Positions 60,025-64,000 of a stretch of 64,000 nt of DNA are shown here, in pieces. The position numbers and the translations under genes were made by a program. Origin of the DNA: Curtobacterium aurantiacum (GTDB lineage Bacteria; Actinomycetota; Actinomycetes; Actinomycetales; Microbacteriaceae); NCBI RefSeq assembly GCF_018598555.1, contig NZ_JAHEWN010000012.1:1-64000 (forward strand), read 5' to 3'. The number at the start of each line of letters is the position of its first letter. Position 1 is the first letter of the stretch. The notes beneath the pieces were generated by a model, which worked only from the letters and a program-made list of their open reading frames with translations, did no database searches and was not told the DNA's origin.

Positions 60025-61305
60025 ATGGCACGCATCGGAGAGAGCGGCGATCTCCTCAAGTGCTCGTTCTGCGGCAAGAGCCAGAAGCAGGTCCAGCAGC
60101 TGATCGCCGGACCCGGCGTCTACATCTGCGACGAGTGCGTCGAGCTCTGCAACGAGATCATCGAGGAACGTCTGGCCGAAGCCGGAGAAGACACCTCGAG
60201 CGGTGACTTCGAACTGCCGAAGCCTCGCGAGATCTTCGACTTCCTGCAGGAGTACGTCATCGGGCAGGACCCGGCGAAGCGCGCCCTCGCCGTGGCCGTC
60301 TACAACCACTACAAGCGCATCCGGGCGCAGGGGCAGATCACCGCCGCCGAAGACCGCGACGACATCGAGATCGCCAAGTCGAACATCCTGCTCATCGGCC
60401 CGACCGGCTGCGGCAAGACGTACCTGGCGCAGACGCTGGCCAAGCGCCTCAACGTGCCGTTCGCCGTCGCGGATGCCACCGCCCTGACCGAGGCCGGCTA
60501 CGTGGGCGAGGACGTCGAGAACATCCTCCTCAAGCTCATCCAGGCCGCCGACTACGACGTGAAGCGCGCCGAGACGGGCATCATCTACATCGACGAGGTC
60601 GACAAGATCGCCCGCAAGGCCGAGAACCCGTCGATCACCCGCGACGTCTCCGGCGAAGGCGTGCAGCAGGCGTTGCTCAAGATCCTCGAGGGCACGGTCG
60701 CCTCGGTCCCGCCGCAGGGCGGTCGGAAGCACCCGCACCAGGAGTTCATCCAGATCGACACGACGAACGTGCTGTTCATCGTGGCCGGTGCGTTCGCCGG
60801 GCTCGAGGACATCGTGTCGTCGCGGGTCGGCAAGCGCGGGATCGGCTTCGGGGCGCCCCTGCACAGCGCGTCCGACCACCAGGACCTCTACTCCGAGGTG
60901 CTGCCGGAAGACCTGCACAAGTTCGGCCTGATCCCCGAGTTCATCGGTCGTCTGCCCGTCGTCACCACGGTGTCGCAGCTCGACCAGGCGGCGCTCATGC
61001 AGATCCTGACCGAGCCGAAGAACGCGCTGGTCAAGCAGTACCAGCGGATGTTCCAGATCGACGGTGTCGAGCTCGAGTTCGACCAGGGTGCGCTCGAGGC
61101 CATCGCGGACCTCGCGGTGCTGCGTCAGACGGGTGCCCGGGGGCTCCGGGCGATCCTCGAAGAGGTGCTCGGCCCGGTGATGTTCGACGTCCCGTCGGAC
61201 GACGACGTCGCCCGCGTGGTGATCACCCGCGAGTCCGTGCTCGAGAACGCGGCGCCGACGATCGTGCCGCGGCCCCGGGCGAAGCGCGTCGAGAAGTCGG
61301 CGTAG
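60025..61305 (+). CDS. clpX: ATP-dependent Clp protease ATPase subunit ClpX
   Basis: A 426-residue AAA+ unfoldase. The zinc-binding domain uses Cys13, Cys16, Cys35 and Cys38; Walker A GPTGCGKT is at 125-132, Walker [11 protein letters not shown] around 187-195, the pore loop GYVG at 158-161, and sensor-type residues follow in the C-terminal domain. It feeds substrates to the ClpP1P2 protease encoded 1.7 kb upstream. GGGAGG lies upstream of the ATG. An in-frame ATG at 60001 is less likely. Confidence 0.96.
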   Translation: MARIGESGDLLKCSFCGKSQKQVQQLIAGPGVYICDECVELCNEIIEERLAEAGEDTSSGDFELPKPREIFDFLQEYVIGQDPAKRALAVAVYNHYKRIRAQGQITAAEDRDDIEIAKSNILLIGPTGCGKTYLAQTLAKRLNVPFAVADATALTEAGYVGEDVENILLKLIQAADYDVKRAETGIIYIDEVDKIARKAENPSITRDVSGEGVQQALLKILEGTVASVPPQGGRKHPHQEFIQIDTTNVLFIVAGAFAGLEDIVSSRVGKRGIGFGAPLHSASDHQDLYSEVLPEDLHKFGLIPEFIGRLPVVTTVSQLDQAALMQILTEPKNALVKQYQRMFQIDGVELEFDQGALEAIADLAVLRQTGARGLRAILEEVLGPVMFDVPSDDDVARVVITRESVLENAAPTIVPRPRAKRVEKSA

Positions 61306-61326
61306 CCTGCTTCGTCGTCCTCAGCG

Positions 61327-61360
61327 CGAAGGCCCGCACCGTGATCGGTGCGGGCCTTCG
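61327..61360 (+). terminator. Terminator after clpX
   Basis: A 14-base-pair perfect stem (61327-61340 with 61347-61360) around GTGATC, 21 bases after the stop, followed by TCGTT. It also faces the convergent peptidase gene. Confidence 0.82.
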
Positions 61361-61380
61361 TCGTTCGTGCCGTGCGCCGC

Positions 61381-63405
61381 CTACTCCAGTCCGCGGCGCC
61401 GCAGCAACGGGCCGACCTCGGCGTCGCGGCCGCGGAAGTCCCGGTAGGCCTCCAGCGGGTCCTTCGCCCCGCCGACACCGAGCAGCCGTTCCGCGAACCG
61501 CCTGCCCGCCGATCGGTCCAGCCCGCCGTTCTCGCGGAACCACTCCACCGTGTCGGCGTCGAGCACCTCCGACCAGATGTACCCGTAGTACCCGGCGTCG
61601 TACCCGCCCGAGAACGTGTGCGCGAAGTACGTCGACGAGTACCGCGGCGGCACGGCGTCGACCGCGATGCCGGCGTCCGCCAGGGCGTCTCGCTCGAAGT
61701 CCTCGACCGACGTCACCGCGGCGGCTTCGGCGGCGGACAAGCGGTGCCACGCCTGGTCGAGCAGCGCTGCGGCGAGGTACTCGGTCGTGCCGAATCCCTC
61801 GTTGAAGCCCTCGGACTCGCTGAGCCCCAGGACGAGCTCCGGCGGCAGGGGAGCCTCGGTCTCGTGGTGCTTCGCGTAGTTCGCCAGGACCGACGGCCAC
61901 GACACCCACATCTCGTTCACCTGGCTCGGGAACTCGACGAAGTCCCGCTCGACGTTCGTGCCGGAGAACCGCGGGTAGGTGGTCCTGGCGATGAGGCCGT
62001 GCAGGGCGTGCCCGAACTCGTGGAAGAGCGTCTCGACCTCGTCCTGGATGAGCAGGGTGGGAGAGCCGGCGGCCGGCTTCGCGACGTTGAGGTTGTTGAC
62101 CACGACGGGCAGGGTGCCGAGGAGCTCGGACTGCTCGACGACCGGGTTCATCCACGCGCCACCGCGCTTGCCGTCGCGCGTGTAGAGGTCGAGCAGGTAC
62201 AGCCCCACCGGCTCGCCGTCGTCGCCGGTGACCTCGAAGACCCGGACCTCGTCGTTGTAGCCGTGCAGGTCCGGGCGCTCGGTGAAGGTCAGACCGTACA
62301 GGGCGCCGGCGGCGTGGAAGACCCCGTCGTGCAGGACCCGGTCGGCCTCGAAGTACGGGCGCAGAGCCGAGCTGTCCGCGGCGAACTGCTCCCCACGGAG
62401 GATCTCGGTGGCGTAGGCCCAGTCCCAGGACTCGATGTCGAACCCGACCGTGCGGGATCGGACCGCCCGTTCGTCGTCGGCGTTCCGGGCGGCGGCACCG
62501 ACGAGCGAGGACAGCAGCCCGTCGACGGCCTCGGGGGTCTTCGCGGTCTCGTCTGCGGTGACCACGGCGGCGTGGTTCGGGAACCCGAGCAGCTCGGCAC
62601 GCTCGGCCCGGAGCCGGACGATCCGCAGCAGCACGTCGCGGTTGTCGTACTGGTTGCCGCACCTGCCGCGGGCGAGCGACGCACGCATGATCCGCTCGCG
62701 CAGGTCGCGGTTCGCCAGGGACGACAGCCACGGGTGGCCGGTGTAGAGCGGCAGCGTGATGAGCCAGCCGTCCAGCCGACGGTCGGCGGCAGCACCGGCG
62801 GCGGCGGACTTCGCACCGTCGTCCAGGCCCTCGAGCTCGTCCTCGCGCGTCACGTGCACGGCGGAGTCGTTGGTGTCCTCGAGCAGGTTCCGCTCGAAGG
62901 TCGTCGTGAGGGTCGAGAGCTCCTGGTTGATCGCGGTCAGTCGCTCCTTGCCCGCGTCGTCGAGGCCGGCTCCGGCCAGGGTCATCTCGGCGTGGGTCCG
63001 CTCGACCAGCCGCAGCGCCTCACCGGTCAACCCGGCGGCCTCGGCCCCGTCGAGTACCTGCTGCACGCGGGCGTAGAGGCGCGAGTCGAGCGTGATCGCG
63101 TCGCGGTGGGCGGCGAGGAGCGGCGAGACCTCGGCCTCGAGGTCCTGCAGCTCGGGCGTCGAGTCGGCCGACGACAGCGTGAAGAACACGTGGCTGACAC
63201 GGGTCAGCAGCTGCCCGGAGCGCTCCAGCGCGACCAGGGTGTTCTCGACCGTCGGGGCGTGCGGGTCGGTGGCGATGGCCTCGACCTCGGCGCGCTGCTC
63301 GGCCATGCCGGCCTCGAAGGCCGGTCGGTAGTGCTCGAGTCGCACGTCGCCGAAGGGCGGCAGGGCGTAGGGGAGGGTGCTCGGGACGTCGAACGGGGTT
63401 GCCAT
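61381..63405 (-). CDS. M3-family oligopeptidase (Dcp/OpdA type)
   Basis: A 674-residue cytosolic zinc peptidase of normal M3 length. The active site is HEFGHALHGLIA (about residues 455-466), with DFVEFPSQVNEMW downstream and the conserved FAHTFSGGYDAGYYGYIWSEV near residue 600. M3 enzymes degrade short peptides in the cytoplasm. The ATG lies six bases after a minus-strand TAGGGT (63412-63417), a leaderless-type promoter. Confidence 0.94.
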   Translation of the reverse strand: MATPFDVPSTLPYALPPFGDVRLEHYRPAFEAGMAEQRAEVEAIATDPHAPTVENTLVALERSGQLLTRVSHVFFTLSSADSTPELQDLEAEVSPLLAAHRDAITLDSRLYARVQQVLDGAEAAGLTGEALRLVERTHAEMTLAGAGLDDAGKERLTAINQELSTLTTTFERNLLEDTNDSAVHVTREDELEGLDDGAKSAAAGAAADRRLDGWLITLPLYTGHPWLSSLANRDLRERIMRASLARGRCGNQYDNRDVLLRIVRLRAERAELLGFPNHAAVVTADETAKTPEAVDGLLSSLVGAAARNADDERAVRSRTVGFDIESWDWAYATEILRGEQFAADSSALRPYFEADRVLHDGVFHAAGALYGLTFTERPDLHGYNDEVRVFEVTGDDGEPVGLYLLDLYTRDGKRGGAWMNPVVEQSELLGTLPVVVNNLNVAKPAAGSPTLLIQDEVETLFHEFGHALHGLIARTTYPRFSGTNVERDFVEFPSQVNEMWVSWPSVLANYAKHHETEAPLPPELVLGLSESEGFNEGFGTTEYLAAALLDQAWHRLSAAEAAAVTSVEDFERDALADAGIAVDAVPPRYSSTYFAHTFSGGYDAGYYGYIWSEVLDADTVEWFRENGGLDRSAGRRFAERLLGVGGAKDPLEAYRDFRGRDAEVGPLLRRRGLE

Positions 63406-63472
63406 CTGCCCACCCTATGCACGGGTGCGCGTGTCCGTTCCTTCCCATCGCGCCCGCCGTGGGAAGCGGAAT

Positions 63473-63634
63473 CGGGCGTACCTGGTCGGGACAACCGACC
63501 CGGTACGCCCGAGAACACCAGGTACGCCCGAGAACGCCCGGAACGGCCCGGCTGGCACACGCACCCGCGCCCGGCGCGACCGACATGCGGACGGGAGGCC
63601 CGTGGCGGCACCGCCACGGGCCTCCCGTCCGCAT
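63473..63634. repeat. Intergenic repeats and palindrome before the TetR gene end
   Basis: GGTACGCCCGAGAAC occurs at 63502-63516 and 63521-63535, and an inverted pair (63473-63486 with 63517-63530, core CGGGCGTACC) overlaps it. Further on, 63585-63608 and 63611-63634 make a perfect 24-base-pair stem around CA, with the same GGGAGGCCCGTGGCGG core as the palindrome at 15278. The latter lies directly after the TetR-type gene and should terminate it. Confidence 0.75.
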
Positions 63635-63647
63635 CGCGGTCGCGTGG

Positions 63648-64000
63648 TCAGCGCGTGGCGGCGTCGATCAGGGTCTCGGCGGCACGACGCGCCTGCGCGG
63701 CCGGCGCCGTGGTGCCGGCGATGGCGGCCGTGGTCTGGGCGCCCTCGGCGAGCAGCGCGAGCTGGGCCGCGAGCTCCTCGGCACGGACCGGGTCGGCGAC
63801 GACCTCGGCGGTGTGCTCCTGGATGAACCGCTGGAACGAGTCCTTGTGCTCGCGCGCGATCTCGGCGACCGCGGGCGAGGTCGCACCGAGCTCGCCGAAG
63901 GCGTTGATGAACCCGCAGCCGCGGAAGGTGTCGTCGCCGAACCACGACTCCAGGAAGTCGTAGACCGCGAGCAGCTTGTCGCGGGGGCCGGCAGCGGCCT
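63648..64000 (-). CDS. TetR-family regulator, C-terminal part (cut by window edge)
   Basis: The last 116 residues of a gene that runs off the window. The reading frame is open to the edge and ends ...AAETLIDAATR. The segment GCGFINAFGELGATSPAVAEIAREH is typical of the ligand-binding half of TetR regulators, followed by a long helix (AEELAAQLALLAEGAQTTAAIAG). The DNA-binding half lies beyond 64000. A palindrome downstream of the stop is its likely terminator. Confidence 0.82.
   Translation of the reverse strand, partial: AAAGPRDKLLAVYDFLESWFGDDTFRGCGFINAFGELGATSPAVAEIAREHKDSFQRFIQEHTAEVVADPVRAEELAAQLALLAEGAQTTAAIAGTTAPAAQARRAAETLIDAATR

Overview
The window is high-GC chromosomal DNA from an actinobacterium. 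Gene content (trigger factor, clpP1, clpP2 and clpX close together; EttA; an aminopeptidase N beginning PGENLTR; a mycothiol-enzyme relative of Rv2466c; truncated haemoglobin O; YcnI plus CopC) and small lineage-type hypothetical proteins point to the Microbacteriaceae, most likely Curtobacterium or a close relative. That placement is inference from protein families, not a database match. I saw no phage, insertion sequence or CRISPR array. The window opens in the 3' flank of an MFS gene and closes inside a TetR-type regulator gene.

Layout. 0-6 kb: MarR regulator plus MFS pump, two small genes, then a minus-strand nonulosonic (sialic-type) acid operon, neuA-neuB-glycosyltransferase, whose neuB 3' end is partly duplicated; then tRNA-Arg(TCT). 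6-20 kb: housekeeping and repair genes (msrA, ssb, ettA, two convergent thioesterases, an epimerase, globin plus MscS channel, pepN, a mycothiol-reductase-like protein). 20.5-23.6 kb: a four-gene cluster resembling a type VII secretion-type toxin and immunity locus. 23.6-28.4 kb: acetyltransferase and XRE-cupin regulator with overlapping divergent start codons, rpiB, an Nei/Fpg glycosylase, an amidohydrolase plus PaiB-like pair. 28.5-37.1 kb: a seven-gene peptide ABC operon that also encodes a carboxypeptidase, a penicillin-binding-like serine hydrolase and its own regulator. 37.8-38.2 kb: an uncharacterised gene under a perfect LexA (SOS) box. 38.5-42.7 kb: EamA exporter, a two-component system, an AraC regulator. 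43-52.8 kb: a LacI-controlled locus with a sugar ABC importer, a GH5-type mannosidase, a GH38 alpha-mannosidase and a secreted Endo H-type endoglycosidase. 53-55.5 kb: a broken DUF1905 gene, small proteins, tRNA-Gly(TCC) and tRNA-Pro(TGG). 55.5-61.3 kb: tig, clpP1, clpP2 and clpX, with a copper-type YcnI/CopC pair inserted on the opposite strand. 61.4-64 kb: M3 oligopeptidase and the TetR gene end.

How genes work together. The strongest functional system is the 43-52.8 kb locus: Endo H outside the cell would release high-mannose N-glycans, the ABC transporter would import them, GH38 would trim alpha-mannose, and the GH5 enzyme would split the Man-beta-GlcNAc core; two palindromic operators flank the LacI/transporter divergence. 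The 28.5-37.1 kb operon couples import of peptides to their hydrolysis.

Regulatory style. Many start codons lie 6-7 bases after a TAnnnT -10 hexamer, so leaderless transcripts appear common here. Several intergenic regions hold long palindromes of one recurring sequence family, and two copies of a second hairpin family show compensatory base changes.
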